DNA from: Argopecten irradians
Lineage: Eukaryota > Mollusca > Bivalvia > Pectinida > Pectinidae
Assembly: GCF_041381155.1 (NCBI RefSeq)
Contig: NC_091147.1
Coordinates: 34,552,909-34,616,908 of the forward strand
Length of the DNA stretch: 64,000 bases
Direction: 5' to 3'
Part shown: one piece after another, positions 1 to 13,500 of the stretch
How positions within the stretch are numbered: position 1 is the first letter of the stretch
Layout: each line of letters begins with the position of its first letter
Translations under genes and position numbers: made by a program
The notes under the pieces: generated by a model
What the model saw: only the letters and a program-made list of their open reading frames with translations
Told to the model about the DNA's origin: nothing
Database searches by the model: none

Positions 1-269
1 CATGTTTTTGTCTCACTAAAAGGTATTGTTTTCAATTAATCTTAATTCCATAATTTTACCAGGTTTTTTCTCACTTAAAATTTGCACATCTGAAAAGATT
101 GTTGACTATACAAAACAAATATGTAATCTGTAGCCTTATTTCACATATCATAGCTTTTGTCTAAATATATACGTTGTTTTTTAATATAAAAAATCAACTT
201 TTTCTATAGAATGAATAGTTGGATTCAATTTGTGAACGTCCTCGAACAATAACAAAATGTCTGAATATT

Positions 270-585
270 AAACATCATCTGACCCGAAATATCATCGTGA
301 CGTCCTAATCGTGTTTGGTTAGTTGTGCGCATTCTGTTATCCAGACGTACTCATATTGTGTGTGCAGCATGCTGAGATAAAAAAAAATCAAAGTTTGTTT
401 AAATGAATGACCTTGATTTTCATTGAAGGTCACATATGTAGGATATACTAATGCCTTCTAAAGGACCAAAGTCAGCGTATGCCAAATCGTGTCGTCGATC
501 ATCGGTTGTCCTTCATTCGACGTTCTTCGCACGTTAACATTTCAAATAATTGACTTCTTCTTGAAAACCATTGCTCAGATTTCAA
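270..585 (+). repeat. Degenerate single-unit relative of the 145-bp tandem element
   Basis: Contains CATCTGACCCGAA near 277, then GTTTAAATGAATGACCTTGA and GAAGGTCACA (397-433), then ACTTCTTCTTGAAAACC near 553. These occur in the same order in the element at 40225-42312, which suggests an old, short copy. Confidence 0.6.
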
Positions 586-720
586 ACTAGTAACATATTT
601 ATTGGAATATGGATTGTATGAAATGTGTTAGGGGTGACTTCGTAAGCCTAAGGGGCGGGTCCAAGTGGTCCATATTGTTATAAAATACTGATCATCTTGA
701 AAGTTTTGAATAAATATCGT

Positions 721-1060
721 TCATATTTTTTATTTACATTTCACTGCAGTCCCACTATATAACCTTACCAAGCGCAGTTGGCATTCATATCATCTATGAA
801 CTACAGTCGCTTATTATGACGTTATTTTCATTGTAACGTCATAATCGTCGTGCCCGCGATCACGTAAAATGGCTTTTCAAATGGCTATCTCATTCTTGAC
901 GATAACGAATGATTTGTAAATTATAGATGAAAAAATTATTGGGATTCCATCATAAACTTGTAACAAAACGTAAAAATAAGCATTGAACGTCTTTCAGTTG
1001 GCATTTATAGCCAAAATGAATTGCAACTGACATTTAACACTACCAAAATGTTCCTAAGTA
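721..1060 (+). repeat. Dispersed repeat with ACCAAGCGCAGTTGGCATTC core
   Basis: About 340 bp shared with 50935-51275 (block B copy), 43195-43510 and 56650-56920. All contain a variant of TACCAAGCGCAGTTGGCATT, an ATCACG(G/T)AAAATGGCT stretch and a CAACTG-type end. No coding potential. Confidence 0.7.
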
Positions 1061-1584
1061 TCAATAATATGGGTGTAGACGTTTAAAATTTGGGTCTAGC
1101 TGATATAGAACGTGAGATAAGAGTCACAGAAGGTGGTCTTTGGCGGCCATTTTAAAAACCAATATAGTGGTCGCCAGAGGCCGTGATTTGTTGGGGTCCA
1201 TTTTTTTCCTGAAACCTTATGTGCTTAAAAAACCATATGCAAAGTTTCATGCTTTCATCAAACTTTGAACGATTTTTATGCTTAGCCGCTCCAGTATATC
1301 GTGACATGTTGAAGTACTGTGGATGTGGATCATTGATTGATGAATGTAAATGTTTTTCATAATTGGACTGTTTGTTGTATTAGCAAGCATTATTTAGCCT
1401 TGTGTCATATCTGAAGATGGATCTTTACAAAATAAACGTAACTTTCCGTTGTAAACGCTGGTCAGAAAGTTTAGGTGGAAAAAGTTACAGGAGAACGGTA
1501 CTTGAGAAAATGAACACATTTTAACGTATGCAGTAGTTTTTGTCGCGTGGTGTAGCATATTGATGTACAAGCTCAATTGTTTGG

Positions 1585-2988
1585 GAACTGTCTGGTGTAT
1601 TAGTGAACTGTCTGATATATTAGTGAACTGTCTGATGTATTAGTGAACTGTCTGTTGTATTAGTGAACTGTCTGGTGTATTAGTGAACTGTCTGTTATAT
1701 CAGAGAACTGTCTGATGTATTAGTGAACTGTCTGTTGTATTTGTGAACTTTCTGTTGAATTAGTGAATTTTCTGTTGTATTAGTGAACTGGCTATTGTAT
1801 TTGTGAACTGTCTGGTGTATAAGTGAACTGTCTGTTATGTTAGTGAACTGTCTGTCATATCAGTGAACTGTCTGTTATATTAGTGAACTTTCTGTCATAT
1901 CAGTGAACTGTCTGTTATATTAGTGAACTTTCTGTTATATTAGTGAACTTTCTGTTATATCAGTGAACTGTCTGTTATATTAACGAACTGTCTGTTATAT
2001 CAGTGAACTGTTTGTTGTATTAAATCTGGTGTATTAGTGATCTGTCTGTTATATCAGTGAACTGGCTGTCGTTTTAGTGAACTGTATGTTATATCAGTGA
2101 ATTGTCTGTTGTATTAGTGAACTAAATATTGTATTAGTGAACTGTATGTTGTATTAGTGAGCTGTCTGTTGTATTAGTAAACTGATATATTAGTGAACTT
2201 CCTGATATATTAAAGAACTGTCTGTTATATTAGTGAACGATATGTTGTATTAGTAAAATATATGTTGTATCAGTGAACTGTCTCGTTATATGAGTGAACG
2301 ATATGTTGTATTAGTGAAATATATGTTGTATCAGTGAACTGTCTGTTATATGAGTGAACTGTCTGTTATATAAGTGAACTGGCTATTGTTTTAGTGAACT
2401 ATCTGTTATTTCAGTGAACTGCCTGTTGTATTATTGAACTGTCTGTTATATTAGTGAACTGTCTGATATATTAGTGAACTTTCTGATATATTAAAGAACT
2501 GTCTGTTATATTAGTGAACTATATGTTGTATTAGTGAACAGTCTGTTGTATTAGTAAAATCTCTGTTATATTAGTGAACTGTATGTTATATTAGTGAACG
2601 GTCTGTTATATTAGTGAACTGTCTGTTATATTAGTGAACTGTCTGTTATATTAGTGAACTGTCTGTTATATTAGTGAACTGTCTGTTATATTAGTGAACT
2701 GTCTGTTATATTAGTGAACTGTCTGTTATAATAGTGAACTGTCTGTTAGTGAACTGTCTGTTGTATATGAACTGTCTGTTGTATTAGTGAACTGTCTGTT
2801 ATATTAGTGAACTGTCTGTTATATTAGTGAACTGTCTGTTATATTAGTGAACTTTCTGTTATATTAGTGAACTGTCTGTTGTATTAGTGAACTGTCTGTT
2901 ATATTAGTGAACTGTCTGTTATATTAGTTAACAGTCTGTTATATTAGAGAACGGTCTGTTATATTAGTCAGCTGTCTGTTGTATCAGT
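1585..2988. repeat. 20-bp minisatellite (GTCTGTTATATTAGTGAACT), copy A
   Basis: About 70 tandem units of 20 bp, with many substitutions and a few indels. Units are most uniform at 2580-2740 and most diverged at 2000-2450, as expected when arrays turn over from one region. The same array in block B is about 2.5 times longer. Confidence 0.95.
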
Positions 2989-3962
2989 TTTTTATTTAAT
3001 ATTTGTTTAAAACTATATATTCTTGAAAAAAATAATCTGGTATTAAGTTCTTCACTTAGCATTAATATCGGTAATATAAATTTAGGGAAAGCCTTATGAG
3101 AGCCCAGCTGTTGCGTTTTGTTGTTCTTAAAGCAATAACTTGTTACAAATGCTAGTATATAGTCGCTTCGAATGTAGAATGGACAATAGTCAGGTCAACT
3201 TTGAATGTTGCCCGCTGTCACGTCACAAAAACAACGAGTTACAACGACGTAAGAGTTACCTCCCATGAACCATCCGATGAATCATTTTCTGATTTGATTA
3301 TATAATTAGAAGCTTTGACATTATTATATTCTAGGGATCAATCGTTCAAACTGTCCCCTGATTCAGTAGTAGACAAAAACACAGAATAATAACACAGAAA
3401 AATAATACAACGATTGCACTTACGCTGCATTATCCCAGAAAACAGGAACAATTCCCTGTCTTATATTCTATGAATGTGTAAACGTTTGGTATTGTTTACT
3501 ACATGGCTTGGAGTACTGACTTACTGAAAACGTGGATATTTTGGTGAGTGCTTAATTTCGCGATTTCCACGCATAAAACTTCTTTTGCTATGTTGTTTTT
3601 TCGCGATAGATTAAATTTAAACTTCTAACAACAACGTTCATACATGTTCAAAATATTACACATGGGAGGAATTTTTTCGCAATTAAGTGGCTTTTGCGTA
3701 ATTAGTGTAAATTTCCCTCTCGCTTAATTTACCACGTTTACAGTAAACGATTTTCATAATAGCCTTGTAAAATCGTGGCGTTGAAGATATTTGAATATAT
3801 ATATATTCAACGTGGGACATTTCTTTATTCACTTTATGCACAAATACGTAAATTAACAAAATACTTTATAACCTGTTTAAACCGGCCCTCGTCCAATCCT
3901 GATCCCTGTCTATCCCGACGTAACTTATTCCAAATTTGCATATTACAGAGTTATCTGCACCA
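2989..3962. other. Unannotated stretch downstream of NPC2 copy A
   Basis: AT-rich, no supported exon or RNA gene. It contains the uninterrupted target (about 3342) into which the 2929-bp element inserted in block B, and a short ACCGGCCC / TCCAATCCTGATCC stretch around 3880 that resembles 29415-29450. Confidence 0.5.
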
Positions 3963-4078
3963 GCGGGTAGTTATTAATTGTGACGTCATGTGTTTGCCAG
4001 CGTAACGTCATACGTTTTGGAGAAAGCGACGTGAATTGTGCTCACAAAATAATGACGTAACAATCGATACCTACCCGC
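3963..4078. mobile_element. 116-bp MITE with GCGGGTAG inverted ends and CRE-like sites
   Basis: Begins GCGGGTAGTTATTAATTGTG and ends with the near reverse complement, CAATCGATACCTACCCGC. It carries TGACGTCATG, AACGTCATAC and ATGACGTAAC. Also present at 59089-59204 (block B) and, partly, at 46303-46400, which shows it is a dispersed family. Confidence 0.7.
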
Positions 4079-4394
4079 AAGGGAGCTAACCATGTAATAC
4101 GCAAGGACGGAATAGTATTTTCCTTCTTTATTATGGTTCTTAAAACCTGCGAAATCAGGACATCTGACCCTCTACCGACCAAATATGCTAGTATTCGGGT
4201 TAACAAATCATGACAGTCTGTAGACTTTCACTTACCAATCATTATGCATGTATTTAAAGGGGTCAAAGTTCACGGGTATCCAGTCTAAAACCCAAACTAT
4301 GATAATAAAACACTTTGGAATATTGTTGAAAAAAACCAGTGTTATTATAGAAAAAGGAAAGAGTACAACAAATTGTTAATGATAATGTATAAAA

Positions 4395-4400
4395 TTTATT
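4395..4400 (-). terminator. Candidate polyadenylation signal of NPC2 copy A
   Basis: AATAAA on the minus strand about 66 bp past the stop codon. The equivalent hexamer is kept in copy B (59530-59535), and NPC2-2 has one at a similar distance, which supports it. The cleavage site was not identified. Confidence 0.55.
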
Positions 4401-4465
4401 ACAAACATATCTATAATTCACTAATATCACGTAATGCTAGATTTACAACATACATGTTTGATTGC

Positions 4466-4555
4466 TTAACTATCGGTAACTATGGCGGGAAATATTATGC
4501 ACAAAAAGTCTTTTTTGCTATCGTCCAGAACCGACAGCTTAACCAAAAGGGAAAT
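4466..4555 (-). CDS. NPC2: NPC2 copy A, coding exon 4 and stop
   Basis: A 90-bp last exon after acceptor TTTTTCAG. It encodes ISLLVKLSVLDD followed by SKKDFLCIIFPAIVTDS and a TAA stop. This lines up with the human C-terminus (VVEWQLQDD, LFCWEIPVQIV), including the last disulphide cysteine. No open frame of usual size covers it; it was found by matching exon structure. Confidence 0.92.
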   Translation of the reverse strand: MSLLVKLSVLDDSKKDFLCIIFPAIVTDS

Positions 4556-7500
4556 CTGAAAAATAAAATACAAATGAATATTTTTTTTATATTTTAATTG
4601 AAAATTGAATAAACATTATAATTATTATTATTATTTTGTTATTTAGTACAGTTTGTGATGCATCACAGACCCTGACTCATGGTTTGTATGGATAACTTCT
4701 ACCCATATAAAAGATTTATACAAATGTGTACGTTCTGAATAGTAAAATTCTCCCAGAGTTCATTGCGGTCTCCCATGATTCATTGTAGTCCTCTGACAAT
4801 GACTCACGGATTGACCGTCTGATGACCTCGGTTCACGTAAGCATTAAAGTGAAAATCTAACGATATATGGATGCAAATTAACATTAACCTTAATGTAAAC
4901 ACTGTTATAAGACTCTTTAATATGTGGATAGGAATGATATGGATATTATACCCGAGGATTATAATATGTAATACCCGGGGCTTATAGTTTGTGAACTCGA
5001 AGGTAGAACATCACTATCCTTCTAATCTTATCCACTTTCAAAAGGGTAATTTTCTCAAACACCGACGTTATTATACCGTTTGTAAATTATTATACATAAA
5101 TATATATCAGTGATATTTATCACTTTCTGAAATTATATAGTCGACAGAGTTATAGAGCTTGAACTAGCATTAAACATTCAGGTATAAAGATGTACATACC
5201 GAAGCGATACATATATGTATCTAGAACTGAAAACCTATGATATACATAAGGTAAACTGCCTCAGATACAATTTATATTATGCATATTGTACATTATGTTT
5301 CCTTTTGAATACTTATGAGAAGTTGTATAAAAACCTATGGTTTTATAATGCTTGAAACATTTTGTGCGAATCTTATTGCCCACGATATATGCGAGATTTA
5401 GTCGCACATTAAATTATGCTGATTATTTTTGCGAGATCTAATCGCATTGGACGTTGAAGTGGAGAAAAAATTACCGTTGGGTAGGACTTGGCGACAAAAA
5501 TTGTGTTCTTATATTGTGAGACAGTTCCTGACTTGATTGGACAGACGAGATTATTGTTGGAGCAACAGTCCTCGTGTCCTGGGAATTTAACCTGAACTCC
5601 AGCTATTACACCAAATATGGCATTTGTTGGATGAGACATGTCTTCAGCTGAAAATAGATACATTCACACATACTTGTAAAAACATTTTTGACTTGAAAAA
5701 CAAAGACAAAAACAACAATTTTTCTTTCATAACACCTAAAAAAAAGTCGTTTCTACGGAGCCCGCGAAGGGACATGGAAATATATTTATTAATCCGTGCA
5801 CACGGTTTGTCAATCCGTCCGCACGGTTTGCCAATCCGTCCGCACGGTTTGTCAATCCGTGCACACGAATTACTAATCCGTGCAGACGGTTTGCTAATCC
5901 GTGCACACGGGTTACTAATCCGTGCACACGGTTTGTGAATCTGTGCACACGGTTTACTAATCCGTGCACACGGTTTGTCAATCCATTCGCACGGATTACT
6001 AATCCGTGCACACGGTTTGTCAATCCGTGCACACGGTTTGTCAATCCGTCCGCACGGTTTACTAATCCGTGCACACGGTTTGACAATCCGTCCGCACGGT
6101 TTACTAATCCGCCTATAATTAGACTAGATCTATGCACTGGGATTACTATCTTCACTGGACAAGGGTTCAATTCAATACTTAGGGTTTACACGGACTTGTA
6201 TTAAGGATTACACGGTCATATAAGGTAAGGACATGCCACTTTCTCTTATCTAACCTTTTTGGTCAATTCTTTGTGTTATTTTGTTAGGGAGAAAAGCTGT
6301 ATTCTACTTCTTACTTCGTGTTAATGCAATCAAAATGATGTGAGAAAACATACCAGGTGTACAATTGTCACGTTTTTCTTCGAGTTTATACGACGTTCTT
6401 ATACAATATTGTTAGAAGATAATGGCTTATAATTAAATCCAGATTTTGGGATACATATGATAAAATGTGGTATTACAGTGTACTGTCTGAAGTTTATGCA
6501 AAATATTGTATTTTTTCTGTTACAGGTATGGATGTACATGTATGCCATTGGACAAGCGATATTTCGTCAAATATATCCATAGAATCGCTTGATTAAAAAT
6601 CATAACTTTAGTTTTGATGTGGAATATGTACATTGGTCATTGGAATAAATCCTTTAAGTCCTTTTAGCAACCCAAAGTTTCTGCAAGCTTAAAATACCCC
6701 TATAGATATTATCCACGTTGATACAACGGGGTTAATATAAACTGTTAAGTACAGTGCAGATAATTGTCAGAAATAATGAATGATCTTAGTTCCTGACCAA
6801 TGAAGGGACTGTCTTCACGGATAAACTTAAAATAATTGAAATGCGACGTATTTAAAATTAAAGTAATCCTGAAATTTTGTGTAAATTCAAGTGAATATAA
6901 GACATCGTTTTAAATAGATGGATCAACGTCTTAGAATGTGACGTGACAGTCGGGGAAAACAGTGTACGTTCGATGTATGAGTAGTGCCTTATTATGCCAT
7001 AGCCATCGAAAAGCAAGTTTCGAACTGGCAATTTATATAATTAGGGGCATCATGCCAGCTGACGCCTGATTCACAGGGACATGAGAATTAGTTACACTTT
7101 ATATAACCATGGACACACCAGAGTGCCCACAGACCATTTTAGATGTTTTAGAGGCTAGATAAAAAAAATAGGTAAAAATCATACTCTATAGTTTGGTATC
7201 AGTGTCTTAGTAACTCGGGCTACCTTGCTTGTCGGGACATTACTCGGTTGTCTGACCGATTGGAGCCCTACTCTTTATGTTGTCATTATTCAAGAATGCT
7301 ACATATGTAATATCAATACCTATAATTCATTCTAAAGTTGCCGTAGCTATCATATCATTTCTAAACGCGTGCACAATATAGAAGCCTAAGAATTAGTTAA
7401 AGGAGAGTTGCCAAGTGGTTCAGATGTCCTGACATATTACCACACTACCTCTGGATCGCGAGTTCAAAACTTTCTTCCCTATGTATACAACTGTATACAT

Positions 7501-10500
7501 TACAAAGAGGTATGATTTTTACCGATTTTAATCTAGACCCTTAAAATATATAATATGCATTGCCATCCAAAAGGTCTGTTACAAGTGTCTAGATTCTGTA
7601 TAAAATAGTTTTGACAAAAATCCATGTGTAACAAAACGTCCAATATAACGAGTTTAAGTACATATGGACCACCAAGTCCCTGTGGTCAAGGATTACGTCC
7701 TTATAGAAAACAACCAACTGTACTGTATTATCAAAACAGAGGAATATTAGTTAGCTATTGAGTTCTATAATTAAAGTCTAGGTTCTCATATAACACTAGA
7801 TAGAACAAAAATGGGTCCTTCTGCTCAAACTCCAACCAGGGTAGCTATATTGAATTAAGGCGCATTATGCGCTAAAAAATCCTGAAATTCTAATATTTTA
7901 CCTATTCATTATCAAAATTGATATTTTGAACTTAAATCTCAATATGAATTTCCAAATTCATATCATGGTTATCTAGGAATAATTGCCTGTCAGAAAACAT
8001 TTTTACTTTTGAAATTCATAATTAGCCAGCCAATCAGCGGCCGGGTTAAATTTTATCCTGGGCTCGTATACACAGGGGCCATTTCGAAGGTCTTTTTTCA
8101 TTTTGTTGGTTGTTCCCTACTGTGGTTCACATCGTGTACAAGAAAAATCGCTGTAGTGTGTGGTGTATAGATAGGAGGCTGCGAAGAATCACTTCATATT
8201 ATAGATTGACGAAATACAAGCACGAGTTTCATGTTTTCCCATTATTCAGTCAATATCCTATCTTTAACAAAGCACATCATAATTTCTACAAGATAACTTA
8301 TTAATCTTTACTCATCCTCGATAACCCAGGGGTTTTATATCGACCGTGGATATATCGTCAGTGATAGCAACCCATGGAGTATCGAGGATGACCGCCCCTC
8401 ACTGGGCATCCTTTTTTTGCGCTGAACCATGCAGGTAAATTGATGTTCTTGGAATTCTCAAAATCTTACATTTTCTCCCTTTAAATGTTTTGCATATACA
8501 GCAATAATGACCATATAACAATGTAGAAAGCAATGTCATTTACAACGGCTAACAAACCAAAACCAAATCTGACGCCGACGCCAAGGCGATTCCACAAAAC
8601 AAGGAATGTGTACCTAAATACTCTATGGTGTTTTACCAAATTCTGTAAAACATTGCTGCACACAACGATGTGTATGGTACATGTATATATTTAAAAAAAA
8701 ACAACAACATATATTTGTGCCTTTCTGTGTTAATTAAGTCATATGTGCCTGTATATAAAGAATAACACAGTGCTTGGGATTTTGAGCACAGGTATTCGTC
8801 ACATCTCCTCTATATTCGCCAATGTTATCCACTCCTACTTGAAAGTACACGCACCTCATGTTTCGAAATTTGTTACAACGCTCAGCCGAAAAAGTTCAAA
8901 GAATATTACAAAAATAACATTGAAGCTAGTCCGAACTGTCTTTATAAGGTCGCAGCCCTTCGTACATGAAAATAAAGAAAAAACACACTCTTCAAAATTC
9001 AATCCTACACACTGACAGCTTCAGTTTGCGGCCGCCATTTTTTTTTATCCACTGTCAAAAAATCTCATCAGCGGGAATGCGATGTTTGAAGTCAGCTCAT
9101 TATATAATCAAGCGATTCAAAGCCTTTTAAGATCCGACGAACGTGATCATCCGACAGAAGCTCAGTGCTGTTGCTCTTTATTTGCAAGCGTTCAAGTGAT
9201 AAAGTAACGTCCAATATAATCACCTGACCAAAAACGGCATACCTGTTACGGAAATAAAAGTTTCTTTCTTCTCTTATGTGGGTTTCCTTCTCAAATGGGG
9301 ATTTTGGGACAAGGATAGTGTATGAATATATATGGATAAAAAATAAACAAAAAATTCGGCTCCGTTATTTCCATAAATTGAACTTTTTAACATTGCATAA
9401 TTTATGCTTACTGAAGCCTTCGGTCATATTACCAAACTTGATATCGTCTTTAGACGTCACATTGTCAGATTGGTTCCCAGTCGTCAGTAAGCCCAACACA
9501 GGGATCTGATAATTAGTTACAGTTTATAGAAATACAGGTTACAAGAGTCGGTGTTGTTGCATACAGAATATATTCCACAGGGTGAGTTACTTGTTAAAAG
9601 TTACGAGCTTGAACTCGAGTATGGAAAACATTGTATGACCTGTGTCTACCACAATACGTTTTAAAGGTCTAAATCTTACATTTGTCTTATACATATACAC
9701 CATGTAGAGTATGATTCCAGCCGATTTATTATATAAATCTATACAACGACTGAAAATGGTTATACATGTCTATAAACTAATTAATTTGCAGATGCCTTTG
9801 AGCTCCAACATTCGGACAAGGACAACTGTACAATTTTAAAAGTGAACGAATCCATGTACAGGTTGATGTTAAGAAACAAACAATATATTGTGTCCATTTA
9901 ATACTAGATTATTGTACATGTATTTCACCACTATATGAAGACGGACCATGTTACAACTCATTTAAATATTTCTAATGTAAATATTTATATATGTACAGGT
10001 CAGCATACATACACTGATTATACATGTAACAAAAAATGTGAAAACGTAGCCAAAACAAATCGATTTATTGTGACAATCAATCAACTATCATTTGTAAAAT
10101 AATGAGATACATTTGTGTATCAGTCAGCGTATATACATGTTTTTTTTTATTAAAGTCAACAATAAATCCATGGAAAATATCCCGTTTGACATAAAACCCC
10201 AAAACATGTACCTTTTCGAAACACCTTTTATTTTAAAAAATAGGAATATAAAACGAGACTGATAATTTTGTAGAGTTGCAAAAGTTAATTAACACTACAC
10301 TTATCATCATCATCTGAACAATTTAAATAAAATGTTCACCTTCATAACGCGGGTCGTCTTATGCTTTCCGCCTCGTTGTAATCATCGTGCGTTAGTTGAC
10401 TATCACTGTGTCAGACGAAAAAACAGCTCAATGAATATTTTCTTCACATGTAGTTTTAAAGAAACATTTTTTTTTGAATGGCAGTGTTCATTGGTCTTGG

Positions 10501-13500
10501 TCCAATTAGTGGCAGTCGCGCGATGTCTTTCACCTTGAGTTCGAAACCTATGTGGAGTGGGGCAGTTGTCAGGATTTTGAAACATATCGATGGTTTTCTC
10601 CCAATACGTACTCTGGCTTTATTTTATAGCCCTGTCTGATCTTATCCTTGATCACCAGACGAGCGTAACATTATTTTAAGGACAATTAATAATATGGTTA
10701 ACTAATCAATGTCAGATTTTAGATAGAGCCATTTTAGCATCACATTGAAACACAGTCAACCGATATTCTTCTTAAAAACTTTGGTATCGTTTTACCACCA
10801 GTATGTCGTCTCTCCGTTGAGTTACACAATAATATTTGACTACTTTTTCGCGTAATGGAAGCACGTGTCATTGTTTTTGAATTGCCGTCAACTGGAATAT
10901 AAAGAAGAAATTGTCTATTACAGTACCTGAACCGTTTAACGTTCCCAGCCTAACGCAAACGCATCGCAAAAAAATCGTCCGTTAGCTAACGCTAACGATT
11001 GCTAACGCTAACGATTAACGATTAACGATAAACGATTAACGCAATACCGGCTAACGATTAACGATTAACGCAAAACGCAAAACGATCGGCTATGATAAAC
11101 CGGAAATACCATTGTTATAATCACGGACACGGCTTGACGGTAAATAAATTACGGATCTTGACGTTCTGAAATACAAACGAAAGTACAAGAAAAACTGGAG
11201 TATGTTCGGGATTAAAGTTTCTGTATATCATATAAACATTTGCCTATGAAAACTATATGGACACGATGAAGTCAAAGACGACAGTACTCAATGCAAAGTT
11301 TCCACTTTACATGTACAAAATGTACGTTTACAAAATGAATTACATGTGCAACTGTGTGTATGGAGAAAGAATGGTATTATTCTAAAGTGTCATTTTACCC
11401 GATATTTTAAGAAATAACAAATTATTACAACATCTCTTTACTGATAATAACACAATGAAGTCAAACACGACTGTACTCGATACGAAGTTTCCACTTCACA
11501 CGTACACGTACGTTTACAAATTACGTGTACAGCCGTATGTATTAAGAGATAATTGTATTATTCTTAGTGTCATATTTGTCCGACATTTTAAGAAATAATA
11601 AACAAATTGTTACAACAACACTTTATTGATAATATTACCGTCACATACTGGTACTTTAAATAGTATCATGGTATTGAAATGACGAATGAAACATTTTCAC
11701 ACAAACACATTTAAAATGCAGTAAATCAAATTTCCATCTATATGTTTGATTTCTATTATCGATGTTTCATAACTCAACAATTGTAATAATTAACATCTTA
11801 TAGTGTTTCCCGCATCAATCACAAGTTTCAGGGTTTTTGTAGATTGTCGAAAGGCTCTTCCGCTTACCATGGAAAATTGTATTCTCGGAATATTTGTTTC
11901 ATAACGGATTACACGCTGTATATTACATGTACTAGGGTGTGCATTCATAAAAGCCCATTGCTTACAATTGACTAGGCATCGATTTTAGGGTCGTACATGT
12001 ACATTTACAAATGCACGTACATACGCCACAGCTACTGTAATAAAGATTGAACATTTCACCATTTGCAGTTCTCTCATTTTATAGTTCATGCATATAATAA
12101 AGATATAAAGAATGAAAATATTTCACTTCCAGTTATTTATATTCAAATTAAGTCAATTATGCATAATCATTAATAACAACGACGATGAAGATAGTGATGC
12201 ACATGCATACATGTATGTACACTGAATATTATATACTGTAAAATTGCATTGCGACAATTTTCTACGTATATATGTAACTGGTGTAAGAAATATAGTTATT
12301 TGATCATATTTCACATCAAGCAACTCTTCAATTTACAGTTCAAACAAATTAATTATTCATACAATGTATAAGTGTAAGTTAATTCTTTCCAACGTAATCT
12401 ATACTATAGGAAAGCATATTGCACACATCAAAACTTAGAAATACGACAGTACATATATGGACGTGAAATGTACTGTCACAGTGTACGGGGCACAGGTAAT
12501 TATATAAGTTGGGTATAAAGTTAATCTCCCTCCCAAGAAGGTGTTAATTACAGGTGAACTCCGCCCGTGGCAAGCTACAGGGGGTCGACACAAGGTAACA
12601 CCAGTCGTGACCTATATACCTGTACAGGTAAAATACCCGTGCGCGTCATGCTGGGAATTGAAAAGATTCCAGTTACAAATAACAACGGGTGCCCGTGACT
12701 GTCCAGTTTTTATTGATATGAGCTGATTTGACACGCGTACAGTATGTGTGAAGGCTTACAATGTAACGTACCCCTGCACAGTTCGAATTATCTACACGTG
12801 TTCTACATGTAGTTGTAGGATTGCAAACATTTACATCATTTTATTCCATTTTCATATAAATAAAAGTACTAATAAATTGCGTTTAAAAATATGTACATGT
12901 AAATGACAAATCTCACCTATTCCTCGTGTTCAAACTCGTCATATTAATGATTTTTAAATTTCACGAATTTATGCGTTCTTCGTACATTGATAATATTTAA
13001 CATAACAAGAACAATATTATGCAGCGTGTCTGTAATAACATTTTTATATTTTTATTATCTGTTTTAGCTATTTTCTTGTGTAATCTATCAGTCGTCGTGG
13101 ATACACGAAGCGGTAAACGTAATATCTTAGTAGATAAAAATGAACATTATATCCGGATCGTCAAAGCATATCACCGGCATTTGGTTCTATTTTTAGTGGT
13201 TAACGTTAGCGGAAGTCGGTCCTGCTAACGATTAACGCAAACGATTTCTAACGCAAACGATTGTAAACGCAACTAACGATTAACGATTGCTAACGCAAAC
13301 GATAACGATTAACGATAAACGATTGCTAACGCTAACGATTGCTAACGGAAATAACGCAAACGCAAACGAAACGCAAATTTGGGAACGTTAAACGGTTCAG
13401 GTACTGTAGATGAAGTACATATATACATGCATTGCGTATATTCTTTTTAATATTACTCTTGACTCTGTGATCTAATTATTTAAAATGTTAACATCGACTT

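Noticed and set aside
1585..2988. CRISPR-like array
   Set aside because: The 20-bp units are directly adjacent with no unique spacers, and the genome is animal. The same applies to the arrays at 22878, 35453, 49735 and 51740.
5409..5474. C-terminal extension of NPC2 exon 3 to the in-frame stop
   Set aside because: A GTAATT donor follows KSYPT, and exon 4 restores the family's C-terminus with the last disulphide cysteine; NPC2-2 has the same exon limit.
12541..12726. 61-codon frame, identical at 15466-15651, as a conserved gene
   Set aside because: Identity is explained by the two copies of the TA-flanked element; the frame is short with no domain.
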